A stretch of 64,000 bases of DNA from Stenocarpella maydis (GCA_002270565.1 NQMI01000145.1:4287-68286); one strand, 5' to 3'; counted from the first letter of the stretch, positions 13,401-28,100 are shown. A program made the numbers and translations. Notes: generated by a model from the letters alone, not told the origin.

Positions 13401-16400
13401 TCCTCATCAACAGGACCTTTATGCGGTGCTGGGAGAGGCGTGATACGACACAGCACAACGGGCTTTAACAGGATGTGTTGTAGGGTATGCATGCCATGGG
13501 CTAGGTGCAGCTGCATTGTGTGTGGGCCGGGATGCTGGAGTCCCAAGTCCACGGGTTGGAGACTGGTCTAAGCAGTTAGCCCCGGATAGCTCCTGTCGCA
13601 GTCGATCTGATGTGGCCGAGATTTGGTGTGCAAGGTGAGTCTGCTGGACTGGACGTGAATGAATGGGGGGGGGGGGCTGGGTGAGGAATGAAGGCCGGCC
13701 ATCACCGGGTATCCAGCCAGCCAGCCAGCCAGCCCGCCCGCCTCCCCCCGGGCAAACACCCCGCGTTCTTCGAACCTGGCCCGTGTGCACGATGCGCCGA
13801 ATCCGCAAGACTGCAATCAAAAAAAAAATAGAGTGGCGATCAGCGTTGGTGGGAGGCGGACACACTCCAGACACTGTGCACAGAGCAGCAGCAAGCGACA
13901 ACCCCATCCTTGGGACGGACAGGGGTTGGAGAGCCCAGAACAAGGAGAGATGGACCGAGGCTGAAGATGTTCGGGATGTTGAGGTTGTACACCAACGTTC
14001 TGTATCCAGAATGACACGAGACACGGTGAGATTGGCAATGCGATGAGATGAGATGAGATGGGGTGGGGCGGGGCGGGACTGGGCGAGCACAAAGGCAAAT
14101 GAGAGGCGCGAGGGGGGGAAAAGGTGGAGGCGGACATCATGAGTAGTTAGTTGATGTGTGTAGAGGAAAGCAACAATGAACACTGAATGCTCCAAGCTGT
14201 CGGTGGTGGGGATGTACCGCTACACGTGTCAGAGGTTTCCCCAGCACCGCATAAATGCAGAAGGGTACATCCAACCAAAGTACCTGGCTGCTATCTTTGT
14301 ACATAGTACGGAGTGTTCGCGGCCCCCCCAAACACCCTCCCTGCCCCCTGCCCGAGCCGCTCCAGCCTTCAATGCGAGACTCAACAACGGGCATTGTTGG
14401 ACTGGACTGGGCTGGCGTCTTCCATCCTCACGACCGCCTTGACAGGCCTTTAACGCAGCTCGCTCACACCGATTCACGACTTTTGGCCTCCTCTCACCGT
14501 CCTGACGAACTAGGGCGACCGTCTGCGTTGGTACTTCATTCGCCCATTAGTCTGCACTGGCTGGCTGGCTGGCTGGACGCGGATTATACACATTATCGAG
14601 GCCGTATCGGCACAGGGAGAGGGCCTCTGGACATATCGCGCAACCTGCACTTGGCGCCCATCCGCCGTCAGGACACCTGCCTCTCTGACCTGTGAGACAC
14701 TCCTTCTACTGACGCACCTGAGAAGGTAGCCCGTGCAACGTCCAGTCGACTCACAACGCCAACTTTGGCTGGCCCGTCCCTGTCCCCGTCCTGGGCCGTC
14801 CCTAGCAGTTACGGTCTCATGCCAGGAACGCCCCAGGTCTCGAGTCTCGAGTCTGGTCCTCGTCATCCTCCAAGAGCTGGTCCACTGCTCCCTACATCAT
14901 GGACGCGTGCTTCCGCTGACAGATGGCCAGGCGTGACATGGATGTCGTCGAGGCTCGCCATCCCATGTCCGCGACGGACCACCTTCAGCCATACGTCCAT
15001 CTGTAACTACACCCGTCTACCCGGCCAATCCATCAGGGCACTCCTACTACCTCGAGGCAGATCTTCACCAGGATGTGAGAGAGAGAGGAAGCCGGTAGGC
15101 ATGGGGCCCCCGGTCGCCGTTCCACATGCTTAGTATCACGGACCGTACGACGCTTGGAATGCACCTCTGGAGACACACCTCGTCCGCAATGGGTACCTAC
15201 GCACGGCGCTCAAGATCGCCCTCACCCGGTGCATGCCAATGCGGTAGCCTGTTCTACCACACATCATTTTGCCCCCTACCCTCCCCACCCCGCCCGCTAC
15301 CTTCTCTGACAATGGGTCCAGGCCGTGGACAGCCTCTTTCTGTCTCTGGTGCAAGATACTTGAGGGAGCCCACCGGCCTTCCCTGCAACTTCTTCCAATC
15401 TTACACCCCATGCGCATGTATCCTCTCCCAGGAACCCTGAAGCCTGTGTTTTGCCTGGCAAGGGGCAGGCAGCCCTCTGGCCTTCGGTTTTAGGACCTAA
15501 CACGCGATTATAGTGCGATACTGTCTGTGGGCAGCGGCCGTGTCTGAGGATAACCCCCGGTGTGCTCTTATTTCCCTTCGCTCACGCGTGCTCATCAAGT
15601 GGTAGGTGATAACGACACACCACTCGTGGATCTTCTCATGGCAGTACTCGGTAACTAACAACATAATTACATTTTTATATCAAGCAGCTGCGTCTACTTT
15701 TCCACGCACTTTCTTTTTCCGCGTCTCCCTCCAATCTCTTGCCCCAATTAAGGCGCCAAAACCAATCCTATCCACCTACACCTTGAACGTCAAGCGTGCC
15801 TGTAGTCTTCCAAAACGGACATTCCTGGGAAATGCGACCAGAATCGTCCTTTTCAAACAATTCTGCTTAAAACGCCGCGTGGTAACCGAGCAAGACGGCC
15901 AGGAGCGGGTTTTACTGTCAGGTGCAACAGGCTCTGCAAAGGCAAGTTGCTCAACTGTCCTTGGGTTTTCTTTTTTTTTTCTTTCCATCCCCCCTTTCCC
16001 CCTATTATCTTTCCTGACCTTGAATTTCCTTCCCGAAAACTTGGGACCTCTCTCAGAATTGCCTCAAACCTGAATCCCGCCGATGGACCTGGTCAAGCTG
16101 CAAGTTGAGATTGAGCAGATGCAAGAAAAATACTCGAGCTTGATCTCTGTTGACAAAGATGAGCATGTCCTGCTCTGACCCGACAATCAACGGCGCTAAA
16201 CTTTCTTGGCCCTTGTTGGGCTGGAGTGTCATTTGGATTGACACGATCGACGGCTGCTTCCGCTGCCAACACATTGGCGCTCCGGACTAGGAACTACGAC
16301 GCCACGGCTTGGGTCCTCTAGCTCGGGGTGCGGGGGGGGTTGCTCATGGAGACCGACAAGACAAAAGAAGAAATAAAAATCAAAACACAAGGCGATTCGA

Positions 16401-19370
16401 GCCGAAAAGGACTGTAAGGGAGGCTGGAAAGTAGGTGATTCCAGTACAGCAGCGACTGTGGGCCAGGCAGCATCGACTCATTATAGGCCAGCGTCGTAGG
16501 TTGATTCGCGACTTCAGCCACAGCCCGACTGGCCAATGACGACGATCAATCCAGCAGACTCCCAGCGGCTCTGAGCCAATCTGTGCCGTGTGTACAGTAC
16601 CGAACCCGTATCCCGAACCGCTGCCGCGAACGAGCGAGCCCACCTTTCCCATTTAGAGTTGGGAGGCAGATCGCCGGTCGGCTGATCTGCAGCTGGGGGG
16701 GCCTTGCCGCATAACCCGGAGGATTTTGGCGAACCAACCAACTCATCTACCTGAGATCTGCCCGTATCACGCAAGGCAATCGCAAAAGGCTGCAGCTAAC
16801 AGCTATTCCAGGGTACAGACTTCCTTTTTCCAGGCTCAACCGAGTCACCAGAGGGCCCTCTCTCTATCACCGGCAGCGCTCGCGTCATAATCGGGCACGG
16901 CAGCCTGGAAGGTCGGAGACCACCACATCCTGCACGCTGCGTTACAGTTTGGCGCCGATCCTCTGCGGTACTTGATTCCGGGACCCACCATCCGGCGTAA
17001 CCTCGAACACCCACCCGTCCTACTCCATCCCGTGGCCTCATACCAGTCACGAGCCAATCATTGTACACCCTTTCGACGAGGATCACGCTTCTAGGCACTG
17101 TGACCCCCTTGCTCGACTGCCTCTGTCCCCTGCCCCCCCCCCCTTCCCCCAGAGAGGTCCCACTAGTACTGTCATCGATCGCTTGGTAAGGGTCCCGGTC
17201 CCTGCTCTGTCATCTGGTGTCATTTTGTATCCTTTTTCTGCCTTTTCTTTTTTTCCCTTTCGCTCGTTGGGAATTGCACCGTGGGTGCATTCTTCGCTTT
17301 TCCATCAGGTCACCCAAGCTTGCTTCATTCGGCACCACACACTTTCGCTCCCCATTCCGTGTTATTGCCCGCGATGGCTTGCATCCTCCGGTTCTCAGCC
17401 CGGTCCTCGCCTGTGGGCCATGTAATCACGGGAGGTCGACCGCAAAAGTCTTGACAATCCCACCACACCCCGGCTTTTCAGTTGATGTCTCCCAGGGCCA
17501 ACGGCAGTATGGGGACCCGGGGCCTGGCCCCTTACGTCGTCCCCAGGGCACTGCTTCGCCCTTCCATGCAGACCCCTTTGCTTTTCTCTGCAAAGGCACT
17601 GGGCGAAGTCGCCCACTGCCTACGGGCTGTTCTTTTCGTCCTCCCCAAATGAGAAGAAGAAAGCTGGCTCGGAGGAGTTTTTTTTTCGCCCCTGTCATCT
17701 GACACTTGCACCTGAGCAGGGCCTGCGATAACAAGCCCCTTATTAGGCGGTCAATATCGTTCAAGGGCAACAGGATGCACTCGCAAACAGGGAGAGCTCC
17801 AGGACCGCCTAACTAGGGAGGCTCATCAAGTCTTCGACGCCCGTGTCTCTGATACCACATGCTACTTCGCCCTTTCCTGATGCACCAGACCCCACAGTTC
17901 GACCGTGTACAAAGTATCGCGCTCTCCACGGTCAGTCCGGCCGTGTCAAGAAATGCGGCAGACTGTCCTCCCTTTCTTGTGCACTTTCCCTTTGGCCACC
18001 CCAAACATGCGCGACAGGCGTCTTACTTCTCTGAACCACCTTCCCCTTCATCCCGTCTTCTATACTTCATCCAGATCTTCCTCCTGCCATTGCTGCGGTG
18101 CGTGGTGTTGCAACCTTGTCTCGCGTACCTTCTTTCATCCTCATTATCATCATTATCCCACTCCAGGCTGGTCATTATCGTCATCCTCCGAACATCTGCC
18201 CTATGCAAACGCGGACGAACTGTCCACGGGAGGCTACAGCTGCCCGAACCATCGACCCCTGGGCTTCTCTTTGATCCCTATTCCCGCCAACACCCTCGCC
18301 CATGCGAACACGTTCGGGGTACCCGCATGAGCTCGAATCCTGTCTCCACACACATGTCGAGCCGATGAGGTCCCTCGTCCACTGACAACATAGCCCAGCA
18401 TCCGTGTTCAGACGGACCCAGATTTTGCACACGATATATTCCACATCCAAGGTACGTGAGAGTCTGTGTTCTTGGCTCGTGGAACCTTCTCAAGCTCTCC
18501 CTCTTACCAGCGCGAGTGCCACAAGGACCAAGAGACAACCAATGAGACGCCACCTTGGTCGATGTGGCGCCGGTTTACAGCACCCTTAGTCCTCTTACCC
18601 CAGTGATATCATGCATAACATACTGACCGACTTTCTTCTACAGGTCAGTACCATATGGTCTCATGTTCTCTCTTTGATTGCCGCTGCATCACAAAGCTGT
18701 GTTGGAGGAAGGTGCATCACTCTGCCGAGACCCTCAACCCTGGTCCAACGTTACTGTTGGCTGTTACGGCCAACCGGTAGTGGACGTGTCTGAGTCTTGC
18801 TGCAAGCTAGTCCGTCAAAGACATCTGGGCATGGTCTTAAACTGGCAGAGATCCCTCTTGAAAGCTGCGAGACGGTAAGGAAGGTCAGCATCCGGTCCGG
18901 CCCTGGATCGGTTTGATGTCTGTCAGTCTGAGATCCGACAAATCAACAGTTCAACCAAACCGGGATTGTCCTTCTTTCCGACCTCAACATTTAATGAAAA
19001 TCAACCACGTCAGGCTCCGCATTGATTTAGGGCGGTTTCGTTCTGAGTGGCGTGCAGGAGAAAAAGCAGATTGCAACAGTTCAGCTACCTGATGCTCAGC
19101 CTCCTGTGCGAAAAGCTTTCTTTCCCCACAGACAACGGCTTCCGCCCGGATGACACGGCGAGAAAAATCAAAGACATCTTTTGGGGGCCGCTGTGAGATC
19201 AGATCAGATCAGATCGGACAAGCTAGGCTCACACTTGAATTTGCGCAGGCGACACGCATTCTACTATTACTATCACCCTGCCCCCAGTATCCGCTTCCGA
19301 GACAATTGTCTAGCGGCGGCTCTTTCGCAACTCGCACATCTCGAGACATAACCAACATACAACAAACTGG
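13401..19370. other. Long gene-free region upstream of medA; likely promoter and leader
   Basis: About 6 kb of ordinary composition with many pyrimidine-rich runs (notably 17100-17300 and 17850-18200) and short simple repeats (a CCAG run near 13713-13735, GATGA near 14041, a GATCA run near 19196-19215). Open frames are short and low in complexity. Long upstream regions and leaders are known for fungal developmental regulators, so the part nearest 19371 is probably transcribed leader. Two good GT-AG introns can be drawn in it. Confidence 0.5.
18452..18643 (+). other. Predicted 5'-leader intron of the medA-like gene
   Basis: A GTACGT donor at 18452, an ACTGAC branch-like sequence at about 18622 and a TTCTACAG acceptor ending at 18643 form a well-shaped fungal intron of 192 nt. 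It lies about 730 bp before the start codon. A second candidate runs from 18875 (GTAAGG) to 18949 (AACAG). These are predictions from splice consensus only. Confidence 0.35.
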
Positions 19371-22148
19371 ATGTCTGCCCTCAAGCTTGACCAGCCCCTA
19401 TACAAGTTCTTTGAGGTAAGTCGATACCAAGCTGGTCAATCTGCATTGCATTCTTTTTCGAGCTCCAGGTCGCGAAGTCTTGGCCCCTAGAGGGTTGGAG
19501 CGAACAATCGGCACGAACATGCGGCAATGGGGACCATGAACCCATTCTCTCAATTACCGCCACCACCACTTCACGATGCCTTTGGCAAGTGGGTGTTTGG
19601 GATAATTGTTGAACATTTTGTGGCATTCGTGGAACTCTGCTGACCCAGGAAATACCAATAACAGTCGGGGCTTCATTCTCAACGACCGATAATTATCGAT
19701 TCGGACGCCCTCGAGTCACCTGACACAGTGACCCTTCGCTACGAGGAGGAGGCAGCTGTGCGGGCCAACGGCGGAGGAGGGGACCTGCGAGGAGGCTCGT
19801 CCCCCGATCTCCTGCCAATGGCGGCATACAAGCCTCATCCACCCCAGATGCATGGTATTCAACCCCCACTTCAGGAAGAACACGCCTGCACTGTTCTCTC
19901 GGCGAACAAAAAAGTGATGATGCTGACAAGGCCGCTCACCTGCACAGGGTTTTCCGAATCCTCGTACAACCAATACAGCCCGCAAAGTCTCCCACAAGCA
20001 CATCTGCATCAGCAAACTGAAAATGCCGCCGCACAGATGAATCAGATGGCCTACGCAGCCAATAACGCTGCAGTCGCGTCGAACAACCGCATATCGTACA
20101 ACTTTGCGCTGGCGCCATCCGGATTCTCAGCGCAAGGCTCACAGCCAGATGCAGGCCCCAGTGGCACCAAGGTACACTTGCGCATCTCTGGACAATATGA
20201 TATCTTGTCCGTGACTTCGACAACGCCGTATGTCTGGGTACTCTTTGGGAATGCTGCACAAAAGAGTCCAGCACAAATAATGAAGGAGTCGCAAGATGCC
20301 ACAGGCGCATGCACTTATAGTATCACGGTGGACGCACCTCTATTTGTGGTCACAAATTGGCAAGGTTCTTCAACTGTACCCCTGACTGTTGTCATTGAAA
20401 GCACAGATGGGCATGAGCTTGCACGCGTCGGCTCCGCGGGGTCATTTACATATACGGACGCAGCAGGTGCAGACCTTCCGCAGGGCGCCACGAGTCCACC
20501 TGACGGGTCCATCACGCGAAGAAGTACCACCCGCTCACCCCTGTCACATGAGCACGAAACATCAGTCCTCCATGTCAACAGTCCTCCTGGCCTCACCGTA
20601 CGCACGAGTGCCACCACCAGCCCTACAGCTGAACACCTCCCCGGGGCGCATCAACTGCCGCAACACGATGTCGCAGATCCGTGTACAAATAACTACGGCT
20701 ACCCATCCGCAGCCGTCGCGCCGTCTCAGTCTCAAGTTCAGGTCCCACAAGCGCAGTCGACGACTGGCTTTGGAGCGACACCCTACGGACAAAGCAACGA
20801 CACAATGCTGCACGCCTACCGGACCTCGAATTACTCGCACAGCCAGCATCATTACCAACGCAGCCCGACCTCACTCAGATCCCCCAATCATGGCCTTGGT
20901 GGTTGGGCCACGTATGCGGGCTTGGACGGTCGCACATCAACATACCCATCCGCCCATCACACCACCATCACCCGGCCCAGCCTGCATCCTTCACTGCCCA
21001 TGCCAAGTGGCGGGCCCCCAACCCTAGTCCGCACGACAAGCATACCGCAAGGGTCCTCATCGATGGGGCTGGGAGGTAATTACGGCCACTTTGTCTCGCA
21101 TCACAAAGCGATCCTACATATCCAGGGGAATTTGGAGTCAATGACGATCGGCTGGACCCCGGAGGAGTGGGAGAACCGGAGGAGGATCGTCATGTTCAAG
21201 AAGTCGCAATCCGGCAGCCGTCTCACGGCCACCTTCCGAGCAGTCCCCGTCAATGAACGGCCACCGAACAGCATATGCGTCAGCTGCATATGGTGGGAAG
21301 AGAGACACGAGTGCTTTGTTACATCGGTCGACACCATTCACCTCCTAGAGCAACTGGTGGTTTCACCAAACCGATTCACGGTCGAAGAGAAGAATCGCAT
21401 TCGACGGAATCTGGAGGGCTTCAAGCCGTTGACAGTGAGCAAGGCCAAGGCAGAGTCGGAAGATTTCTTCAAGATCATCATGGGGTTCGGGAACCCTAAG
21501 CCGCGCAACATTGAGAAGGATGTGAAAGTGTTCCCCTGGAAGGTGCTGGCCCCAGCTCTGAAGAAGATTATCGGAAAATACAGTGCCTCACCATCCTCGA
21601 CGGTGCCCCACTCCTCACACTCCCACCACACACTGCTGACGCCGGTCAGCGTCGGGAGCAATACCTATGGCCTACCTCCTACGCCGACAACGGCGACAGA
21701 CCCAACAGGGGTATCAGGATACATGGGCAGTGGTGGCCTGGGCAGCCACTCGGCGCTGACTGACGGCATCCCGTCGCCACGGTCATTAACTGGGGGCATA
21801 CCATCCTCGTGGTCATCGTACAACGGACCGGGACGGGACGTGAGCCGGAGCTACTCCCCGACAGGGCTCTTGAAGACGTCATCGCCGGTGTCGAGCTCCA
21901 GCTTACGACTGAATGCGCTGCCAACAGCCTACGACACAAGGAGCCCGCAGACGGGGCTGTCACACTCGAGCCACTACAGCCTGCCGTCACAGGGTAGCCA
22001 CCATGGCCTGTCCGGGACGCAGACGAGCCAAAGCGGGCGATGGGACTACAGTGTGAACCCAATATCGGACACGAGTGGGTACGGCAGTGCTCGAGGGGGG
22101 TACAGTGACTACAGCGCGTATGGAGATGGTGCCAGTCAGCGAGCGTGA
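19371..22148 (+). CDS. medA: MedA/ACR1/REN1-type conidiation regulator
   Basis: Nuclear regulator of the Medusa family (A. nidulans medA, Magnaporthe ACR1, Fusarium REN1, Neurospora acon-3), which controls asexual spore formation. The start is ATG 19371: a 15-codon first exon ends at a GTAAGT donor (19416), and after a 249-nt intron the frame resumes at 19665. The conserved family core lies at about 21100-21580, with SICVSCIWWEERHECFVTS, NRIRRNLEGFKPLTVSKAKA and GFGNPKPRNIEKDVKVFPWK. The rest is low-complexity Ser/Thr/Pro/Gln/His sequence, as in relatives. An in-frame 93-nt segment (19855-19947; weak GTATTC donor, good TGCTGAC branch and CACAG acceptor) is probably a second intron; the protein has 811 residues if it is removed and 842 if kept. 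The family assignment is from remembered motifs and is strong. Confidence 0.9.
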
Positions 22149-25100
22149 GAAGGGAGGCTGCAGCATGGGATGAGGTCATCAGAGAGGAGGGGAGACACAG
22201 AAACAGAGGTTGAGGAGTCATAGACAAGACGGGGGGCTGGGGGAGGTGTGGTTGCTATAGACCGTGGCGAATGGGTGTAATAATACGGGACTGGAGTGAA
22301 GCGTCAGCCTCGAGGAGGACTGACGAGAGAAAGTGAGATGTGACCAGGATGGCGAATTTAGAGCGAGAGGGAGAGAGATGTTGGGGAGGGGGGGGAGGCG
22401 GCGGAGGGCATATGGAGGGACTGAAGAGGCGGACAAGATCAAGTCACGGCAACAACAAGCATGGTGGGCCGGCCCAGGGTGGAAGGGAAGGGAGAGCGAG
22501 AGAAGCGGAGCGGACTTGATTTTGAGTTTCTGTAACTTCTGAGATACCTTAGCTGATGATCGTTTCACCTTTGTTGTCAAAGAGGCCAAGACCGCGCTCC
22601 TTGAGAGATGGGCAGCCACCCGCCTGCACCCTTGTCCTAAAAACCTGCAGCGGGCAGGTTCCGCGTGCTGTCGACACGAGCACGAGAGATGTCGCAGCAA
22701 GCGTGCGTGGCGACCACCAGCCAGGTGGTTTTGATGTGTACATGTCGGGGAGATGATGCGCGTGTGGGCAGGCCTCGGGGGGTCTGGACTCGCACCGCGC
22801 CTGGAGGACGAGGGGCAGTAGATAGGCGGGCCACGTTCTGCATTCCTGCTTGATATGTCTATACGAGGGTGTGTTGGGCGGTCCGGGTAGTCAGATGCAG
22901 CTAACTAATCGAGTACCTGGATATCTTAGGCAAGTACTTGGTTCGTCCCCAGCCAAGTAGCTCAACCGCCTGGGTACGCAGAAGCACGCAGGTATTTTAA
23001 TACTTGTAGATGGGCTAACTACGCGTCGGGAAGGGAGAGAGGGCTCCCACCTCTGGCGGAGCACTCGAGTTGGTTGTGCTGCAGATGCGCCCAGGGCAAG
23101 ACTGGCTGTGGCATCCGCCGTCTATCTACACTATTAGTACCTAATTCATGTATCTATAGCAGACGCCTGTATTTATTATTTATTAATCAATGCAGGCGGG
23201 GACCCTCTGTCCGCTGATGCAATTGGGTGGGGTGCGCAGAGCTTGTCATGTGGGAATCAACGGCCAATCAGCCGCGGGCCCAAGCCTCCAGAGGATGCAC
23301 CTGCGCTTGACCCGAGGGGAACTAGGGGGAACCGGTGATCAACATGGGCCCGGCCGCCCAGGGCCTGGCTACCTATGTACTCGACAGTACGGAGCACGCT
23401 GAGGGAGTGTAGTGTACGGAGTATGTTGGAAAATCACAAAAAGCAAGAGACCCACCAGGCTGTGTGCGGCCCTGCACCTCGTGGGTTGGGGGTATTAGGC
23501 AGCTTGTCCTTGTTTCTCCTCCTCGGCTCCTACACTACCCACCTCAGCCATGGTCGTATCCGGCGCCCTTCTCAGGATATGACGGGCTCTACTGCACGCC
23601 TGCATGCATGTGCATGTTTCGAGCTCTTGTTGGGGAGCCCACTGGGCGAGCGTGTCCCNCCGCCCACCCACGCCTTTCCTCTTCCCTTGTCGAGGCAGAC
23701 GGCGTCGCATGTCATGACATGCATGACGCATTACCACTGGCCTTCAGCCAGCATGGCATGCTGGCTTCAGCCAGAGAGAGAGAGCCCTTGATATGCGCGC
23801 AAAATGCCCTTGGGCGCGGGCGGGCCGTGGTGGTTGGTGGCTCGGCTCGTTTTAGCCCTCGAGGGCCCGTCTGCTGGTGCTACTAATATCCGGCTTCCCT
23901 GTCTGTCGTGCAGCTGTCACGCTGGTCAGTGACTGGTGTACACTAGTGCTGTAGTACACTATGTTGCGGATGGGTCCTGTGGGTCCTCGCCCTCGGCTGG
24001 ATTTATCCCACGATACCTGCGCCTGTGGGTGAGCAGGTCCCCCTCTCCGGCTGCCCACCTGCCGGCTGTTGCCGTTGCCGCATACACAACACCGCCTCCT
24101 GCGCCACCCCTAATAATCTTGTCCTTGGACGGATGGCTCAGGCAAATGCGAGATCGTCTGATCTTGGTTGATCGCTCCTCCCGAGACCTGCCCGACACGG
24201 GTTGCCGGCAGCGCCCCACCGGGACGCCCTCATCCACCACCTAATACACTAAATTGGTATGGCATACACACTAGGCACTATACTAGGTGCTACCCAACCT
24301 ACCCGCCTGTTGATCATCCTCTTCGTGAGCTTACGCACCATGTGCTCTGCCTAGTGCAGCCCCGCGCGGGACTTGCCTCGTGGGGGCCCCACTGCTCCTG
24401 CCCCTCGTCGAGGCCGCCCGTCTCATGTCATGAGCTTGTTGTCATTTTGCCTCGCCCCGGGCGGGCGCGCGCGCGTGTGTGCGAGGGAGAGAGGGAGACT
24501 GCCGGGTGGGCGGTTGCTACCGTGCGCGGACACACCTCTTGGTTATCTTGTTGCACTGTCGAATCAGATGACCACATTTTTTGTGGGGGGGCTCTTAGCT
24601 TTCTACCTAGGTGGTGTGGTGTAGGCCACTGTCAGCCACACTTGGTGTCCTGAGAGAATGCAACTTGCAATTCCCCCGTCGACTCATTCTCCCTTTCTCT
24701 CCATTCATACCCCCCCCCGGTCCGGCACCACCCTGCTCGACAGTGTGCCGTGTCTTATTGGCTCGGAGGCTTTCACACCCTTTCTACGAGCACCCGGAAT
24801 GCAACGCACGCGTTTTCATGATAACGTTGCAGCCTTTCGTCGAGTCAATGGTCCCTCCGCCGCGGGCTGTGAGATCAGGTCGTGGCGACGCTGTCCTGGC
24901 CCGGCCCTGGGACGTTCCAATCCGGGTCATGTGTGCCTCTTGGAGACATCATGGTGGTGTTCGCGCACGGCCACAGCAGAACGTCGGCCGGGGCGAGGAA
25001 TTCATGCGCAATCCTCGCTATCGACGACTCTGGTCCGAGGAAGCGTTTATCTGACGGAGGCGTGAATTTGCAGGCACAAGTTGCTGGGTCTTTCTCGCCT

Positions 25101-28100
25101 TGCTTGCTTGCTAGGCCACAGGGTGGTGGGCCCTGAATAACTGTCATAGAGGCTTCCCTGTATAATTTATTTGTGCCTGTGTTTACCGTCTCTCACTCTC
25201 CGAGATTAGACAACTGTACATGATTGTTTTACTGTACATGGCTCGGGCCCTGGCTTGAATGGGTAAAATGACCATCCCACGATAGTTGAGTATCAAAGTC
25301 CTCAAATATAGTTGGGATTTGTACATATTTAAGCTCCAGACTCACAAGAAGTTTGCAATAGATTTCTCTCTACATGCTAGGTTACATGTTTTCTTTTTCC
25401 CTTTTTTTTTCTTTCTGCAAGCCCATTGCGAGTCAACACTTGTGGTATTGGCTCAGCACCTAAGATTTAACTAAGTTTCAGTGCTCACAAATTAGTTTGT
25501 TTTTGTTGGTCCTCATCATAATATTCTTCAAGGTTCTTGCTTTGGGGCCCTGTCTCTGAGAGGAAGGATTGCCAGGAACATTGATGAGGAGGGCAGTTGC
25601 CTGTGGACTTCACACCCACAGAATTATTTGCCCTATTTCCACAGGAAGAATTGAGGCACGCACTGGCACTCTGACATCTGTTCTGCTTGAACTAAATCCA
25701 GGGCGGCTTTAAGATTCCCTGCACAACTATCCACGGGACAAGTCTTTGTGATGACAACAAAATATATACCGGGTGGATATACAGGGAGTCACAGCTTCAT
25801 TCTGTTTTGAGCAACTTGTGATTCTCTGGAATCATTCAATGAGGAGCCCAGGTGATAGTTAGAGTGAGGCAGCATAAACAGCTGGATAGAGCATCAGTTA
25901 TCTTTGTCTGTTCAACAACTAAGATTTCTGGAGCATTGAAATTCTTCTTTCCTCCTTTCGCTTCTGTCAATATCTCAAGTCAGGTAAGAGAGCCTGCATC
26001 CTGAGGCTACATGGCCGCAAATTTGAATGTATGGTGCCAGCTCACAAAGATTTGTTCCCTCCTCCTACCAAGCGGCACCGTATATAAGAAGCGAGCCTAG
26101 ATCCTGTTACTGCTCCACACATTGTCTAATACAGAACGCGGGCTGGCAAGGCTGATGATTAATACAAATGTCATAGCCAAAGACTGTTGACGGTACCTGA
26201 GAGCTTTGGTGGAATACTTTCCTACTTCAGATTCTAAGAGCTAACTTATGATCTTAACTGGAGGAGCGGAAGCCTATAGCTGCATACAGCTTGAGATGGT
26301 GGGAAGATATAACGTGTGCTGATGATATTGCTCCGGTCTCTGGTTAGTGACCCAATTCTCTGGTAATTATTGGCCCACAGGTGAAATGCTGCAGCTAACA
26401 GTTTACAGCAGTGCGTTGCAAATACGCCATTTATTGTGTGCTAAATTGTAGCTTATAGTTGTTCCAAACGTGCTAATTCTCCGGATTCCTTGTGCTGCAG
26501 ACCTTTCCAGCAATGTATTAAAACTATCACGCCTTTTTTACGCATGAAAGACTCTCTTGTTTATAATGAGGTTATAAACAGTCTTGCTGAGCTCTTGATG
26601 ACTTTATAACCGGATGACACGGGTTTCTAAACGTATAGTTGTGTGCATTTAAAGTCGGGACACAAATGAAACCCTTTTCACTGAGTGACGGCGCAATTTT
26701 TTGCCATACCAACTACCGCCTCACACGTTATTTCTGGATATGTTTAAGCCACCTTCACTTTCTGTAATATGTTTGGAGCTTAGTAAGAAGGATGGCTATT
26801 TGAGCATGCTCATTGATCTAAGCAGCGGGTATCAATGAAATCACCCTTCTAGCTATCCTCAGAATTTGGATGCTGAAGCATATGCAGATGGGATCAGAGT
26901 AATCAATTTTCTGTATCGATATAGTATTTGCAGACGATTGAATGGTCAATGCATGAACAACTGTATAGCAAAGCCAAGTGCCCATAACCAACATTGTCTC
27001 TTGTCCAGTACAACAATCACTGGCACTCCGACTTAATAGAGGGGCCCGAAGTATATCAATCTTCCAGAGGTTAAACTGTCCAAATTGGAACATTGTCTAT
27101 TATCTACATACAAAGTCAGTCTCCAAGTAATGGATGTTGGGCTGATAACCAATTCGGGACCAATTTGGAAGCCTTGGCAATGTTTCCGTACTGGCATTTC
27201 TGCATTGCATTGGCCGGATCTTCTAGTTATGCTTCACAACACAGAGCGAGTGGGTGCTCTAAAAACATCTGATACTATTGATCGATACCTCTGTATGAGA
27301 TGCGATTACGGACATCACGCACGATCCTCTACATTGGATAGAATAGCATTGCATACTTATATGCAGAACAATGCTAGTGCTCTTGGTCACAGATACTCGC
27401 ATGCAAACGAAGGTAGCAAATTTCATCACAATCATGCGTGGAGATGCAGGCATAAAGCAGAAATTACTCCTCATTGCTTGCAAAAGAGACAAGGTGTTGC
27501 GTACTGCAAGGTTGTCTTGTGGCCAAAAGAAATGCACCACGGGATGGCTGAAGGGGATTACATACCTAGATATTAGGGTGATTGATCGATTCCACCAAGG
27601 CTCCGTACTTGATGATATGGGATACTTGATCAGGGTATCGGTCTAAATTGTGCCGGGGTAACGTTACGTGGTGCGTGATTGTGACACTAGGAATCACGGG
27701 CTTTCTTTTGGAAGCCTCAATATAGATGCGTGTCACGCCAAAAACCCCGTATGGAAGCGAATAGCTACTCAGGTGACTTGAGATAGAAAAAGGATCGAGG
27801 GCGGCGTGGGAGTTTTGGCGTCGAGGAACGTGAACGGCATCTCAAACCCGGGCTTTAAAGCGACCTTGGTGCAAGGGATTGCTCCACACCATTGATTATT
27901 AGTGGGCTAAGAGGACTTTAATTTCAACACAGAACCACATACGCAACAACAGCAATCTAATGCTTAAGACCAACTCGTTGCCCCCTTCCTACGTCGGCTC
28001 CACTGCCAAAGGGGGTGCTAGTATCCCAGACAGGAACTGGGGCTAGACCGAAAGGAGGGCTGGGCATTGCAGCAAGACCGTATATATTTAGGCGCCCGGG

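Noticed and set aside
13419..14195. 258-codon minus-strand open frame
   Set aside because: Composition is low in complexity and follows simple repeats such as CCAG and GATGA runs; no domain and no coding pattern.
27085..27576. 163-codon plus-strand open frame
   Set aside because: Odd His/Cys-rich composition, a similar frame on the opposite strand, no motif and no splice partners.
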